Positions 27,051 through 36,373 of a DNA stretch of 64,000 nucleotides are shown piece by piece. The notes under the pieces are model-generated. The model ran no database searches. It saw nothing but the letters and a program-made list of their open reading frames with translations, and was not told the origin of the DNA. The position numbers and the translations under genes were made by a program. The DNA is from an uncultured Pseudomonadales bacterium. GTDB taxonomy: Bacteria > Pseudomonadota > Gammaproteobacteria > Pseudomonadales > Azotimanducaceae. Each line of letters starts with the position of its first letter. Within the stretch, counting starts at the first letter, position 1. Where the stretch lies: positions 620,001 through 684,000 of the forward strand of contig OX638346.1 in the NCBI GenBank assembly GCA_951813515.1. Direction: 5' to 3'.

Positions 27051-28889
27051 CTATATCGCCGTCCGCGGCAAGATCCATATGGGCGACGTCCAGGCTCGCT
27101 CCTGCAGCGTAGGCTCCTTCTCCGCGCGCAACGGGAGGCCCAATCGAATCGCATCCCAGGTCGACCACCGGCAGGTTGGGTTCTCGAGCACACGCACGTA
27201 ATAGAAGGCGCGCTCGTCGGGGTCGAAGTCCGGATCCTCCCACATCGTCTTCAATTCAACGGCGCCCTTGTCGAAGTCGAAGTCGCAGGTGGCGAGGTCC
27301 ACGCTGGCCCCGTTGTCGGGACAGCGGTGGCTGTCGGGGCTCGGCTCGAGGCCATCGGCGCACGCAACGTCATAGACTCGCTCCTGCCGGGTGCCATCTT
27401 CGAGCCAGCCCTTTACGATCTGCAGGCGCTGCAGCCACGCACTCGAGGGATCCCGCAACGCCCAGGCAAAAAAGCGGGGCGCACCATGTGGGCGCGCCTC
27501 GAGATCTCCGCCCATCGGGACCCCTGTGGCGTACAGCCCGCTCGTGTCGGCCGCGTCGAGATCGTAGCCAGCGAAGAATTTCGCGCGGATCCGCGTGCCG
27601 CTGGTGCCGAAGGTCTCCTTGCGCCGCAGCGCCGCATAGATCGCTTCTCGCGTGTTGGCCTCGGCCCAGACGGCCGCCAGCCCGGACGCGCTCCAGTCGA
27701 ATCCGGTAGTGGTGATACCGGGCAATCGGTTCAGTTCAGGATTGTCCTTGTCGGGAATCGTGAAACGCCACTCGGGACGCCCATCGAGAATGCCAATCTT
27801 GCCGTGATACGTGGGTTCCTCGTATGACCCACCCGTGTTGTGGGTGTCGCTGGAGCCGATGAATCCGAACCGGTACGGATTGAATCCCTGGCTGTGCTGC
27901 AGCTCGAGTCCCATCAGCAACGCATCGCGAACGTACGCGCCCTTGATCTCGTCAATGCTCCTGTCGCGCACCTCGAAGTTGGCCCACTCGTCGTTCGGCG
28001 ACAGCAGCGGATGGGTCTCGGAGGTTCCCTTCACCTGGGTCATTTCCACGATCGGCTCGTTGCGCATGCGAAGTTGCGCATAGGCCGCATCCATCGGCTC
28101 TCCGGCGAACGTGGTGGTCTGGAAAAAGTTCCCTCGGCTCAGATTGGTATTGTGGGGAATCGCCAGCGCCTCGATGCCTTGCGCCCGCAACCGGTCCAGC
28201 CAGGCCCACAGGTCTTCCGGATTGAGAGAATCGTAGGCGGCGAAAGGCAGCTCGGGTACGCGCGCGCCCTCGAAGATGACGTTGCGGTGCAGCATGCCAT
28301 CGGGCGCCGAGGTGTACTCGAAGCCCACGAAAGTAGTGAATTCACCCGGCGCGTAGTGGCGTTCGGCCGCTTCAATGGTCCGTTGCCACGCGTCTCGGCG
28401 TATCTCCTCTTGCGCAAGCACAGGATCGATCTCGCTGGCGTTGATGGCCCGGTTGAAGGCACTGTAAGCCTCGACCGCAAAATCAGGGGTGTCGCCCGAC
28501 TCCGAATCGGGCAATGGGTCGGCTGAGTCGTCAAGCGCTGCGACGCTACCTAGGTACTCAGCGTGGTCGGTGACGGCCAGGAAGTCCAGCGGCGCACCGC
28601 GCATGCGGACGGTCTGGCCGGCTGGATGCCGCAGTGGGGCGCCCTTCGCGTACGCGTACGCCTCGTCCGGCCCCGTGCGTGCGCCGAACCTGTAGGCATC
28701 GGCCGAGTACTTCGTGTGCACGTGCAGGTCTCCGAAGTAGGCATTTCGGACCGGCGATTCCGCGCCTGCCTGGATCGCGAAAAACGAAGCCGCGACTGCC
28801 AATGTGCCGAGTGCGCCGGTCATCATGCGCCGGCCCGATGGAGTCGGACCAGAGAGGCACCCTAGTGTGGATAGTGAAGTCAGTAACAT
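27051..28889 (-). CDS. DUF3604 family protein, upstream copy
   Basis: Second copy of the same 612-aa gene, starting 1952 bp from the other at the equivalent ATG (28889), with the same ribosome binding site. Signal peptide, DLHVHT, VTDHAEY, PHNTNLS and SSDTHN are all retained, so both copies look functional. It is probably the first gene of the pair; the spacer between the copies (26938-27050) duplicates the sequence upstream of this copy. Functional difference may lie in the divergent segment after the second metal motif. Confidence 0.87.
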   Translation of the reverse strand: MLLTSLSTLGCLSGPTPSGRRMMTGALGTLAVAASFFAIQAGAESPVRNAYFGDLHVHTKYSADAYRFGARTGPDEAYAYAKGAPLRHPAGQTVRMRGAPLDFLAVTDHAEYLGSVAALDDSADPLPDSESGDTPDFAVEAYSAFNRAINASEIDPVLAQEEIRRDAWQRTIEAAERHYAPGEFTTFVGFEYTSAPDGMLHRNVIFEGARVPELPFAAYDSLNPEDLWAWLDRLRAQGIEALAIPHNTNLSRGNFFQTTTFAGEPMDAAYAQLRMRNEPIVEMTQVKGTSETHPLLSPNDEWANFEVRDRSIDEIKGAYVRDALLMGLELQHSQGFNPYRFGFIGSSDTHNTGGSYEEPTYHGKIGILDGRPEWRFTIPDKDNPELNRLPGITTTGFDWSASGLAAVWAEANTREAIYAALRRKETFGTSGTRIRAKFFAGYDLDAADTSGLYATGVPMGGDLEARPHGAPRFFAWALRDPSSAWLQRLQIVKGWLEDGTRQERVYDVACADGLEPSPDSHRCPDNGASVDLATCDFDFDKGAVELKTMWEDPDFDPDERAFYYVRVLENPTCRWSTWDAIRLGLPLRAEKEPTLQERAWTSPIWILPRTAI

Positions 28890-28996
28890 ATCAATCCCCC
28901 GTTTCTGCTTGCCGGACTCGTGTCCGTCCGCTGTCCGCGTCAAGCCATCGTAACCATCGCATGACCCGCACGCATGTTCCATCATCAGTTCCATCA

Positions 28997-30148
28997 TCAG
29001 AAGACAAGCACCGTGCGCGACACGAACCAATAGGACGCGATGCTACCGATGCCGTAAAGCGGTGCGTTGATGAGCCATTGCGGCAAGGAGCCTTCAGCCG
29101 GGGGTGCTTCCCCAGCCGCTGATGCGTGAGAAAGTGGCGGCATTTCCCCCGTCGCGGGAGGCGTACTTCCATGCAAGGAGCCTTCAGCCGGGGGTGCTTC
29201 CCCAGCCGCTGACGCGTGAGCAAGTGCCGGCATTTCCCCCGTCGCCGGAGGCGTACTTCCATGCAAGACCTTTGCATGGCGCACGCAGGCAACCACCGTG
29301 AGCGCGACGGCGACGATCACTAGCTGGCCGATCTCGACGCCCAGGTTGAACAGGAATAGCGCCCAAAGCGCATTTGCCTTCGGCAGGCCAATGTCGGCGA
29401 GCGCGCCGGCAAAGCCGAAACCGTGCAGGAGTCCGAAAACGAACGCTACGATCCAGGTATGGCGGGCGGTGATGGTCGCCTCGGCACCACGCAGACGTTC
29501 TACGGCCAGAAACAGGATCGATAACGCGATCACGGCCTCCACGGGCGCTTGTGAGAGCCGCACGATCTCGAGCGCCGACAAGCCGAGCGTAATGCTGTGT
29601 GCGATCGTGAACGCGGTAATCGCCTTGATGAGCGGGCCGGCTTTCGTGAGGAAAAACATCAACCCGATCACAAACAGAATGTGGTCGAAGCCGAACAGCA
29701 GATGTTCGACTCCGAGTGTCAGATAACCAGGCAGATTCGCGCGTCCTTTCGAGTCAACTGTGAAATAGGGCGCCTCCGGTCGCAGCAAAGCCGAGATGGA
29801 CGTCCCGTCGAGCAGCGCAACGTTGACCAGCACATCGGTGAGCGTGCTCGACAGGCCCTCGATGCCGATCACGGATCCCACCAGGCCTCCTGGTCCGCAA
29901 TCGGCCGTCCAGTGTTGAATCAACGCCGCATTGCGAACATCGTCGACGCTGCGGACCGCGAGCACGCAGTGCTCGGGCAGCACGGGCTCGAGTGGCAGGC
30001 GGCGATCGCCGAGCAACGGCTGCTTCCACAACACCTCGAAGACGTTGGGGCTGACTTCCGCGATCCCGAGGTAGGCCGGCCGGACCTCGTGGCCGGTTGC
30101 CGAAGCGGCGCAAAAGACGGCGGTCGCAAGCAGCCACCGAGACCTCAA
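28997..30148 (-). CDS. HupE/UreJ family membrane protein with a 30-residue in-frame repeat
   Basis: About 383 aa. It starts at a TTG (30148) that overlaps the stop of the parvulin gene, giving a signal peptide (LLATAVFCAASATGHEVRP) and an exported N-terminal domain. Several membrane helices follow with the family motif TLGVEHLLFGFDHILFVIGL and the His-rich LLHGFGFAGAL. HupE/UreJ proteins are proposed Ni/Co or other metal permeases. Before the last helix (PLYGIGSIASYWF) there are two copies of a 30-residue Pro/Ala/Glu-rich unit. The frame is open upstream of the TTG, but that part lies inside the parvulin gene. Pairing with a parvulin suggests the isomerase helps fold the exported domain. Confidence 0.82.
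   Translation of the reverse strand: MRSRWLLATAVFCAASATGHEVRPAYLGIAEVSPNVFEVLWKQPLLGDRRLPLEPVLPEHCVLAVRSVDDVRNAALIQHWTADCGPGGLVGSVIGIEGLSSTLTDVLVNVALLDGTSISALLRPEAPYFTVDSKGRANLPGYLTLGVEHLLFGFDHILFVIGLMFFLTKAGPLIKAITAFTIAHSITLGLSALEIVRLSQAPVEAVIALSILFLAVERLRGAEATITARHTWIVAFVFGLLHGFGFAGALADIGLPKANALWALFLFNLGVEIGQLVIVAVALTVVACVRHAKVLHGSTPPATGEMPALAHASAAGEAPPAEGSLHGSTPPATGEMPPLSHASAAGEAPPAEGSLPQWLINAPLYGIGSIASYWFVSRTVLVF
29083..29262. repeat. Two tandem 90-bp units inside the hupE-like gene
   Basis: Two nearly identical 90-bp units start at GCAAGGAGCC (29083 and 29173); the beginning of a third (GCAAG) follows at 29263. The length keeps the reading frame. Encoded unit: HGSTPPATGEMP, then a variable HASAAGEAPPAEGS segment. 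Confidence 0.92.
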
Positions 30149-30945
30149 CGTTCGACCTCGATCTCGTATCGCGAACGCAACGACTCGTAGTAGCGTGCGT
30201 TTGCATCTGCACGGCGTTTCGCGTCGAGATCGTTCACGACCTTCTCTTTCACCTCTTGGTAGCCAGGTGCGCGTGCCTGGGTCCGTTGGTCGACGCGCAC
30301 CAGGTGGTAGCCGTAGGCGGACTCGACCGGGCCTTGCCAACCGTCTACGGTGAGCTTGGCCAGTGATTCGGAGAACCTGGGACCGAAGTCCTTGCGAACG
30401 TCGGCCTCGGAGACGTTAGCGAAGGTGTCCTGCAACATGAAAGGATCGCCGAGTGTGCGCCAGTTGGTCTCGTCGACATGGTGTGCTGCCGCGGTCGCAT
30501 CCTCGCGCGGCGTCGTACGCGCATCGGAACTGAAGTAAACATGCGAGAAGGAGTATCGCGCCGGCATTCGGTAGCGCTCGGCGTTCGTTTGGAAAAACTC
30601 GATAGACTCCGCATCGGTCGGCGGCTCGAGTAGCGCGAGATCCTCGGTCAAAAACGTCAGCTTTTGAGCGAGACGGCGCCGGATGATGACGTCGTTATCG
30701 TCGAGACCAAGTTTCCGCGCCTCCCGCACCAGAATCTCTTCGCGAACATGCGCGTTGATCAAGCCGTCGAGCTCGGTGTGAGTCGGCGGGCGGCCCATTT
30801 GTATCTGCCATTGATCCTGCATCCGCTCGATATCCAGCGGTCCGACGCGCAGGAGTTCCGGGCCGCTCGAACGCCACGCATCTACGCCAAAGATCGCGGC
30901 GCCGATCAACAGGAATGCCACCAACGGGTCCTTGAGGTATTTCAC
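30145..30945 (-). CDS. Membrane-anchored parvulin-type peptidyl-prolyl isomerase
   Basis: The 266-aa protein starts with a membrane anchor (PLVAFLLIGAAIFGV), then a SurA/PpiD-like N-terminal helical region with GLINAHVREEILVREARKLGLDDND and a C-terminal parvulin domain (ARYSFSHVYFSS, FGPRFSESLAKL, WQGPVESAYGYHLVRV). It acts in the periplasm in folding of exported proteins. Its stop overlaps the TTG start of the HupE-like gene by 4 nt, so the two are one operon. Confidence 0.9.
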   Translation of the reverse strand: MKYLKDPLVAFLLIGAAIFGVDAWRSSGPELLRVGPLDIERMQDQWQIQMGRPPTHTELDGLINAHVREEILVREARKLGLDDNDVIIRRRLAQKLTFLTEDLALLEPPTDAESIEFFQTNAERYRMPARYSFSHVYFSSDARTTPREDATAAAHHVDETNWRTLGDPFMLQDTFANVSEADVRKDFGPRFSESLAKLTVDGWQGPVESAYGYHLVRVDQRTQARAPGYQEVKEKVVNDLDAKRRADANARYYESLRSRYEIEVER

Positions 30946-31100
30946 CGCGCTGTTTGAACAGAAAAGTACGGTGTTGTTGGCATGTCACTTCGTTGTTGAG
31001 CCCGGGCGGAGTGTAGATTATGCAGAGACGCCGCAACATAAGGGCGCGAGCCCTCGTCCTGGCAACCTCAAGGCCCGGTCACCGAAGGGCACACGGAAAA

Positions 31101-31126
31101 CAGCCCGCACCTTTCGGTGCGGGCTG
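31101..31126 (-). terminator. Intrinsic terminator of the TonB-dependent receptor gene
   Basis: A perfect 11-bp stem CAGCCCGCACC / GGTGCGGGCTG with a 4-nt loop is followed, on the minus strand, by TTTTCC. It lies 31 bp past the receptor stop codon. Confidence 0.85.
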
Positions 31127-31157
31127 CGCCATGGTCCAACTCGGCAAGCGCTGAGGG

Positions 31158-33797
31158 CTATCGGTTATAGCTGAACTGCAACCCGAGTGTCCGCGGTGGG
31201 TTGAAGCCATTGTAGCCGCTGCTACCGAGCGTAAAGGGGTTGATCCGATCGGTGACATTCTGCACAAAGACGCCGACCTCATAGTTGTCCCGGGCCAGCA
31301 ACAGCTTCAGATTCAGGATCCGATTGGTTGGCGTCGGCCGCTCGTTGTTTTCGCTCCTGAACAACTTCGTGCCCCGGTAGTAGGAATCGGCACGCAGCGT
31401 AGCATCGAAGCCGGCGAGCTCGAAGTCATACATCAACGAGGCGAAATAGGAGTGTACCGGCGTGAAGCTAATGCGGTTGCCCGCGTCGATGTTGACCCGT
31501 ACCCCCGCACCCGCTATCTCCCCGCCCGACTGCTGCGTCTGGGTTTCCGCATCGGGGACATACGCGCCGCCCGCATGCAAGCGCAACGAGTCGGTCAGTT
31601 TGCCCCGCAGCTCAAATTCGAAACCTCGGGATGCGGCTTTGCCGATGTTGGCATTGACGTCCGGGTTATAGGGTGTGGTGAGCAATGGGTTATCGGGATC
31701 CGGCAGAGCCGGGAAATTGGTGCCGGTGCGGACCACGGCATTATTGATGGCCGTGTCATACACGCTCGCGATGATGTCGAGCCGTCCATCCAGGACCTGC
31801 GCCTTGACCCCCAGCTCCCAGGACTCTATATCGTCGCCTTCGAAGTTCACTAGTTGGTTGGCGGCTTCAGCTAACTCCGCAGCGCCAGCGACGCCCCGCG
31901 CGGCGGCATCCTCATAGTCGTCCACTCGGGACACGAGCCCTGTGTTTATGCCTCCAGTGCGGAACGCCTCCGCATACGTGAGGTAGACCATCGTATCGTC
32001 GTTGGGTCGCCAGCTAAGGGTGACCTTCGGCGCCAATTTATCTTGCGTCGCCGGCTCGGCGCGTGGGTTCGTCTCGCTCTGCGGTACCCACATGCCTCCC
32101 GGGCCACGAAACAACTCCACCGTACTTTCGGCGTAGCGCGCTCCGGCCAGGATATGGAACTGATCGCTTATGCGATAGCCCACCTCGCCGAAGATGGCCT
32201 GCGAATCCCGGTCTTGATAGCTGGCGCTGCTCCTGCGCCCGACACCTTGCAAAAGATTGTGGACTTGCCGCATCTGCTCGAGCGTCATGACATCGGGGTT
32301 GAACGTGAAGCCCCCGGTACAGACCACAGGATCCCCATTCTCGGTAACCGCAGGAACACCAGCGGCAGTGTTCGCGTAGGCGGTTCCACTTACCACCCCC
32401 AGTGAGCCGCAAGGCTCCCAAAGCCTTGGATCAGGATCGATGTCGATGCGCTGGAGGTAGACACCGGCGCTCCAGTCCAACCGGCTGTCCGTGTTGGAGA
32501 CGAGGCGCGCCTCAGTGGCCCAGCGTTCATTAAGACTCGAATTGGCACGGACACTGCTACGGCCCCAGAATCCACCGGTCCCGCAACCTACTAACGCACA
32601 TGCAGCATCGGTTCGCCTGTCCCAAAGTCCCCCGTCGATGGTCCCGAAGGCTCCGCCGACGCTCTGCTCCTCGGCAAAGGTGATGTCGTGGTCATAAAAC
32701 CCCGAGGCCGCCATCAAGTCTGCCCACGGCAGCTCCCACTCGGCGCTGAGGTTGATGATCGTCGACCACGAATTTCCACCGTCTTTCAATTGCGGCGAGG
32801 CCATGTGCGTCACGTAGACGTGGGACGGGCCGTCCTTGTATCTCTGAGTCTCTCCGTCGAACGTGCCGTTCTCCCCGGTTTCGCAACCCCCTATGATGGG
32901 GTATTGCGGTACTTGAGGGAGTTGGTCGCCCCGAGGGAAATTGCCGTCTGCGGGGCGTTCCTCCGAGAAGCAGTGGAAGGCGATCCCGGGGCCGCCGATA
33001 TCGCTTTCGACATAGTAGTACGTCGCATTGAGCGTGAGCGTGTCGGTGGGATAGAAGGCGAGTTGGGCACGTACTCCCCTCTCGTCGATCCCATCGACAT
33101 CCTCGATGATTTCCGGTCCCACCTTATCGAGAATGCCGGCCTTGTTTCGCGCATAGGGGGTTATGCGCGCCGCCAGCCGCTCCCCGAGCGGGACATTGAT
33201 CATGGAGTCGATGCGCCACCCCATGTCAGCAGAATGCGACGGGTCCGAAATCCTCGTCGTGAACGCCCAGTCGAAGCCCGCCGGATCGGGCTTCTTGGTG
33301 ATGTAGCGGATCGCCCCCGCCATGCTGCCTTCGCCGTAGAGCGTGCCCTGCGGCCCCTTGAGCACCTCGATGCGCTCCAGATCGAAATTCGGAAGCCGCG
33401 GCTGCCGGGAGCTCGTGCCCGTGACGGGCACGTTGTCCACATAAATCGACACCGGCGAGGTCGGGGCCCGGAACTGGGCAATCCCGCGCGCCACGACCCT
33501 GTGCCAAGTGTTCGTGGCGTTGCCGTAGTTCAATCCGGGGATCGCCAGAAACAGGCTTGTGATGTCCTCGACGCCCCGCTGCTCTAATTCGACATCCGTC
33601 AATGCCGAGATGGTCAGCGGCGTGTCCATCAGTTGTGTGTCGCGGTACGTGGCGGTGACCACGATCTCCTCGACGATTGAACCGTCTTCAGCCGCCTCTT
33701 CGTCGGTTTGGGCCGACGCGGGCAGGCACAAGATCGTGCCGATCACGGCCAAAGCCGCAATGATGAACCGTCCCCGGTTCATAGAATAGGTAGTCAT
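31158..33797 (-). CDS. TonB-dependent outer-membrane receptor
   Basis: The 879-aa protein has a signal peptide (FIIAALAVIGTILCLPASAQ), a TonB-box-like EEIVVTA, a plug domain (TISALTDVELEQRGVEDI, IPGLNYGN, RIEVLKGPQGTLYGEGSMAGAIRYIT split over the plug) and a long 22-strand-type barrel ending in LGLQFSYNR. The pattern is that of Proteobacterial receptors that import siderophores, vitamins, or plant- or algal-derived compounds, but the ligand is not evident. The start ATG at 33797 is preceded by GGAGGGG; the frame stays open upstream but lacks family sequence. An 11-C tract lies 134 bp upstream. Confidence 0.92.
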   Translation of the reverse strand: MTTYSMNRGRFIIAALAVIGTILCLPASAQTDEEAAEDGSIVEEIVVTATYRDTQLMDTPLTISALTDVELEQRGVEDITSLFLAIPGLNYGNATNTWHRVVARGIAQFRAPTSPVSIYVDNVPVTGTSSRQPRLPNFDLERIEVLKGPQGTLYGEGSMAGAIRYITKKPDPAGFDWAFTTRISDPSHSADMGWRIDSMINVPLGERLAARITPYARNKAGILDKVGPEIIEDVDGIDERGVRAQLAFYPTDTLTLNATYYYVESDIGGPGIAFHCFSEERPADGNFPRGDQLPQVPQYPIIGGCETGENGTFDGETQRYKDGPSHVYVTHMASPQLKDGGNSWSTIINLSAEWELPWADLMAASGFYDHDITFAEEQSVGGAFGTIDGGLWDRRTDAACALVGCGTGGFWGRSSVRANSSLNERWATEARLVSNTDSRLDWSAGVYLQRIDIDPDPRLWEPCGSLGVVSGTAYANTAAGVPAVTENGDPVVCTGGFTFNPDVMTLEQMRQVHNLLQGVGRRSSASYQDRDSQAIFGEVGYRISDQFHILAGARYAESTVELFRGPGGMWVPQSETNPRAEPATQDKLAPKVTLSWRPNDDTMVYLTYAEAFRTGGINTGLVSRVDDYEDAAARGVAGAAELAEAANQLVNFEGDDIESWELGVKAQVLDGRLDIIASVYDTAINNAVVRTGTNFPALPDPDNPLLTTPYNPDVNANIGKAASRGFEFELRGKLTDSLRLHAGGAYVPDAETQTQQSGGEIAGAGVRVNIDAGNRISFTPVHSYFASLMYDFELAGFDATLRADSYYRGTKLFRSENNERPTPTNRILNLKLLLARDNYEVGVFVQNVTDRINPFTLGSSGYNGFNPPRTLGLQFSYNR

Positions 33798-33930
33798 TAA
33801 TATCCCCTCCAGTTTGGCCGTAAGAATCAAACCGGCGATGTTGCATCGCCCGGGGGGCGGGGTTGTTACACCACGCGCCGACGGGCGATGCCGCGCCGAC
33901 GGTGTCCTCTCACGTAACAGGATCATTGTA

Positions 33931-33941
33931 CCCCCCCCCCC
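33931..33941. repeat. Homopolymer of 11 C upstream of the TonB receptor gene
   Basis: Eleven consecutive C (G on the coding strand) lie 134 bp before the receptor start. Long G/C tracts in promoters are classical slippage sites for on-off or graded expression of surface proteins. No -35/-10 pair was identified with confidence, so the effect is inferred. Confidence 0.6.
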
Positions 33942-34079
33942 GCGAAGCGATCAACACCTCGCACTGTCCAGTGTTGTCAACAAATAGAAGTGTCCGGTTC
34001 TAGAACAAATAAACTGTCCGGTTTGTCGCGAGGCCGCGCGGGCAAGGCTCGGACGTCGGCCCCCCGGATCGTGGCGACG

Positions 34080-34350
34080 CGCTTGGCACGACGACGACGT
34101 CTACGCGGCGGGCGGCAGTTCGTCGGCCAGGCGCGCGCCGCCCGGGCCGTACGGGCGAGCTTTCGCGGCCGGTGCCAGACCGACAGCGTGCCGGCCGCGG
34201 TTCGCGGGCAGCTGCAGCGCCAGCCACTCGAACCGCGTGCAGTTGTCCCGACCCATCACGCGCTCGTGGACCTCGCACAGAATGTCGTCCAGCGCCGCCG
34301 GGGCCGGCTGCGGGCCAGGAGCCCGCGCCGTAGAACGGCACGCAAGTGCC
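34080..34350 (-). pseudogene. Transposase C-terminal remnant (ISNCY-like) with nearby element end
   Basis: The minus strand encodes LDDILCEVHERVMGRDN then TRFEWLALQLP, typical of the C-terminal part of ISNCY/IS1202-type transposases. After a frame change it continues as TLSVWHRPRKLA. The N-terminus is absent. To its left, two TGTCCGGTT copies near 33990-34020 resemble the terminal repeats of such elements. The remaining sequence up to 34508 shows nothing recognisable. Family naming is from memory of motif patterns. Confidence 0.6.
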
Positions 34351-34508
34351 GATCAAGGGCGCAGGGTCCGGGACGGGCGGGATGGGCTAAACAGAGGGCT
34401 TGGGCGTGGCAAAACACGGCACCCGTCAAGGCGATGGGCTTTATGGCGCTAGTCGGTCAATGTGGGTCCTTGGCCCGCGAAGCTTGTGGCCGAGGGACGA
34501 ATCCCCCC

Positions 34509-35633
34509 TCAGAGACTCGCTAGGTCCACTGCCTTGCCGGTGCGTGCCGACTCGTAGATTCCAAACAGAACCTTCATCGAGCCCAGGATGTCCTTGCCGT
34601 TGCTGATCGGCTCCTTGCCCTCCCGGGCGCACTCGGCGAAGTGCAGAATCTCATTGGTGAAGCAGTTGTCGCTGGGTAGCCCCCAGGTGCCGGGCGCAAG
34701 CTGGTGATAGTGGCCCATGATGTCTTCCATACTCCGCATCTGCCTTCCCGGCTCGCGCCGGTTCATCACGGGTTCGGTTCCCGGCTCGTCCCGCTCCGGC
34801 GACGAGACCACGACCGGACCGAAATGGTCGCCCCGATAGATCGGGAACACCGGCAACGAGTGCAGGGCGCCCTTTTCCCCAAGCAGCGTGTACTGCTGGG
34901 ATACCGGCCCCCGCACCGCACACCAGGAACAGAGCACCGTCCCCACGGCTCCGTTCTCGAACTCGAGCGTGGCACAGAGAATGTCTTCGGCATTGTTCTT
35001 GAGTCGGGGCGAGACTGTCCTCGTGACGCCGTTGACCCGCTTCACGTCCCCGACGAGGTGCCTCACGAGGTCCACTTCGTGAATCGTGTTGGTCATGCCG
35101 ATACCTCCGCCGGCATTCCCATCAAGCATCCAGTGCCCTTCCCGCAGTCTCCCGACGGCGTTCATCAGGATGTCGATACGCGCCGCCCGGATCTCTCCGA
35201 GTTCTCCCGCCGCCAGGAGCTGCCGCACCGCCTCTGTTGACGGCGAGAAGCGCAGCATGTGGGCGATCATGAAGGTCACGCCCGCCTTGTCGGCGGCGGC
35301 GATCATGTCGCGGCATTCCTGCATGTTGTTGCCCATCGGCTTTTCGACGAGGGCATGTTTGCCGGCCGCCGCCGCCGCAATCACGATCGGCGCATGGGTG
35401 TGGTGACTGGTGCAGATGTCTACCCCGTCGATATCCGCTTCCCGCAACATCTTCTCGTAGTCGAGATAGATGTCATCGACGTTGGCTTCTTTGGCGCGTT
35501 CCCGCGCCGCCTCTTCAACGATATCGCAGACAGCGGTCAGCTTTACCTGTTCCGGAAACTGCTCGTATACGGGCAGGTGCGCCCGGGATATTCCGCCCGT
35601 TCCTATCAGCCCGATCTTGAATGGTTCTGACAT
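34509..35633 (-). CDS. Gfo/Idh/MocA family oxidoreductase
   Basis: The 374-aa protein begins with a Rossmann motif (KIGLIGTGGISRAH) and has the signature DICTSHHTHAPIVIAAAAAGKHALVEKPMG, in which EKP marks the NAD(P)-dependent sugar dehydrogenase family. A C-terminal mixed alpha/beta domain with GGGIGMTNTIHEVDLVRHL carries the catalytic His region. Likely oxidises a sugar, inositol or amino-sugar derivative; no pathway genes flank it. It may be co-transcribed with the downstream end of the GST gene, 28 nt away. Confidence 0.92.
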   Translation of the reverse strand: MSEPFKIGLIGTGGISRAHLPVYEQFPEQVKLTAVCDIVEEAARERAKEANVDDIYLDYEKMLREADIDGVDICTSHHTHAPIVIAAAAAGKHALVEKPMGNNMQECRDMIAAADKAGVTFMIAHMLRFSPSTEAVRQLLAAGELGEIRAARIDILMNAVGRLREGHWMLDGNAGGGIGMTNTIHEVDLVRHLVGDVKRVNGVTRTVSPRLKNNAEDILCATLEFENGAVGTVLCSWCAVRGPVSQQYTLLGEKGALHSLPVFPIYRGDHFGPVVVSSPERDEPGTEPVMNRREPGRQMRSMEDIMGHYHQLAPGTWGLPSDNCFTNEILHFAECAREGKEPISNGKDILGSMKVLFGIYESARTGKAVDLASL

Positions 35634-35661
35634 CGTTCTCTCCTTGTCTGGTCAAGTCTGG

Positions 35662-36297
35662 TCAAGCGCGCGCGCTCGGACGCGCCGAAACTTCCGCATA
35701 CCAGCGCGAGAGGTTCTCGCAGTTCTCCGGCACGGGGACGCGGGCCGCCATCGAGGCGAAGTCGACGGCGCAGAGTGCCGTGATGTCCGCGATGGTGAAC
35801 GCGTCTCCCGCAACATATTGGGACTGGCCGAGATGCACGTTCAGCCTGTGGTAGAAGCGCAGCAGGGATGCCTGGCCGCGTTCGACCAGGGCGGGGATGG
35901 CGTCGACCTCGCCTACGTTCCCACCGAGTCCCCGCTTCGAGAACCTCGGGTAGGCGTTTCGAAACGTCTCGGCGGCGCTCAGCAGCCCTTCGAACTCCAT
36001 GTGTCGCTGGCGCGCTTCGATCTGTGCCTTGCTCACGGCATCCGTGCCCATCAACGGGGGCTCGGGATGCGTTTCCTCGAGATAGCGACAGATGGCGACC
36101 GACTCGTCGAGAACCGTGCCGTCGTCGAGCACGAGCGTGGGCAGCAGGCCCCGGGGATTCACAGCGAGGAAGTCGTCGCTCAAGTTCTCTCCCAGGACGA
36201 TGTTGAGTTGCTCGGTCTCGCAGGAGATGCCCTTCTCCGCCATGAAGATGCGGACGCGGCGCGGGTTCGGCGCCTGCTCGCTGTCGTAGAGCTTCAT
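35662..36297 (-). CDS. Glutathione S-transferase
   Basis: The 211-aa protein has an N-terminal thioredoxin-like domain: MKLYDSEQAPNPRRVRIFMAEKG, then NPRGLLPTLVLDDGTVLDESVAICRYLEE with the glutathione-binding cis-Pro and Glu-Ser pair. A helical C-terminal domain contains FTIADITAL, the N-capping box region. The ATG at 36297 gives the normal length; an extended open frame upstream lacks similarity. Typical role: conjugation or reductive detoxification. Confidence 0.93.
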   Translation of the reverse strand: MKLYDSEQAPNPRRVRIFMAEKGISCETEQLNIVLGENLSDDFLAVNPRGLLPTLVLDDGTVLDESVAICRYLEETHPEPPLMGTDAVSKAQIEARQRHMEFEGLLSAAETFRNAYPRFSKRGLGGNVGEVDAIPALVERGQASLLRFYHRLNVHLGQSQYVAGDAFTIADITALCAVDFASMAARVPVPENCENLSRWYAEVSARPSARA

Positions 36298-36373
36298 CGG
36301 TTGCCTCTCGGGGAATGCCGGTACTGGAACGGGGCGGCAGACTATCACACGCCGGTCGCCACGGACGCCGGCG

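Larger units (their letters stand above)
25099..29000 (-). repeat. Tandem gene duplication, 1952-bp period
   Basis: Start and stop codons of the two DUF3604 genes are offset by exactly 1952 bp. Similarity continues into the leader, where CCCCCGTTTCTGCTTGCC and following bases recur upstream of both starts. Long nucleotide stretches at the 3' ends are identical, which indicates recent duplication or ongoing gene conversion. The outer limit near 29000 is approximate. Confidence 0.9.

Noticed and set aside
28960..29000. Short TTCCATCATCAG tandem repeats near the HupE stop as a possible CRISPR or regulator
   Set aside because: Only two 12-bp copies, no spacers; more likely trivial slippage.
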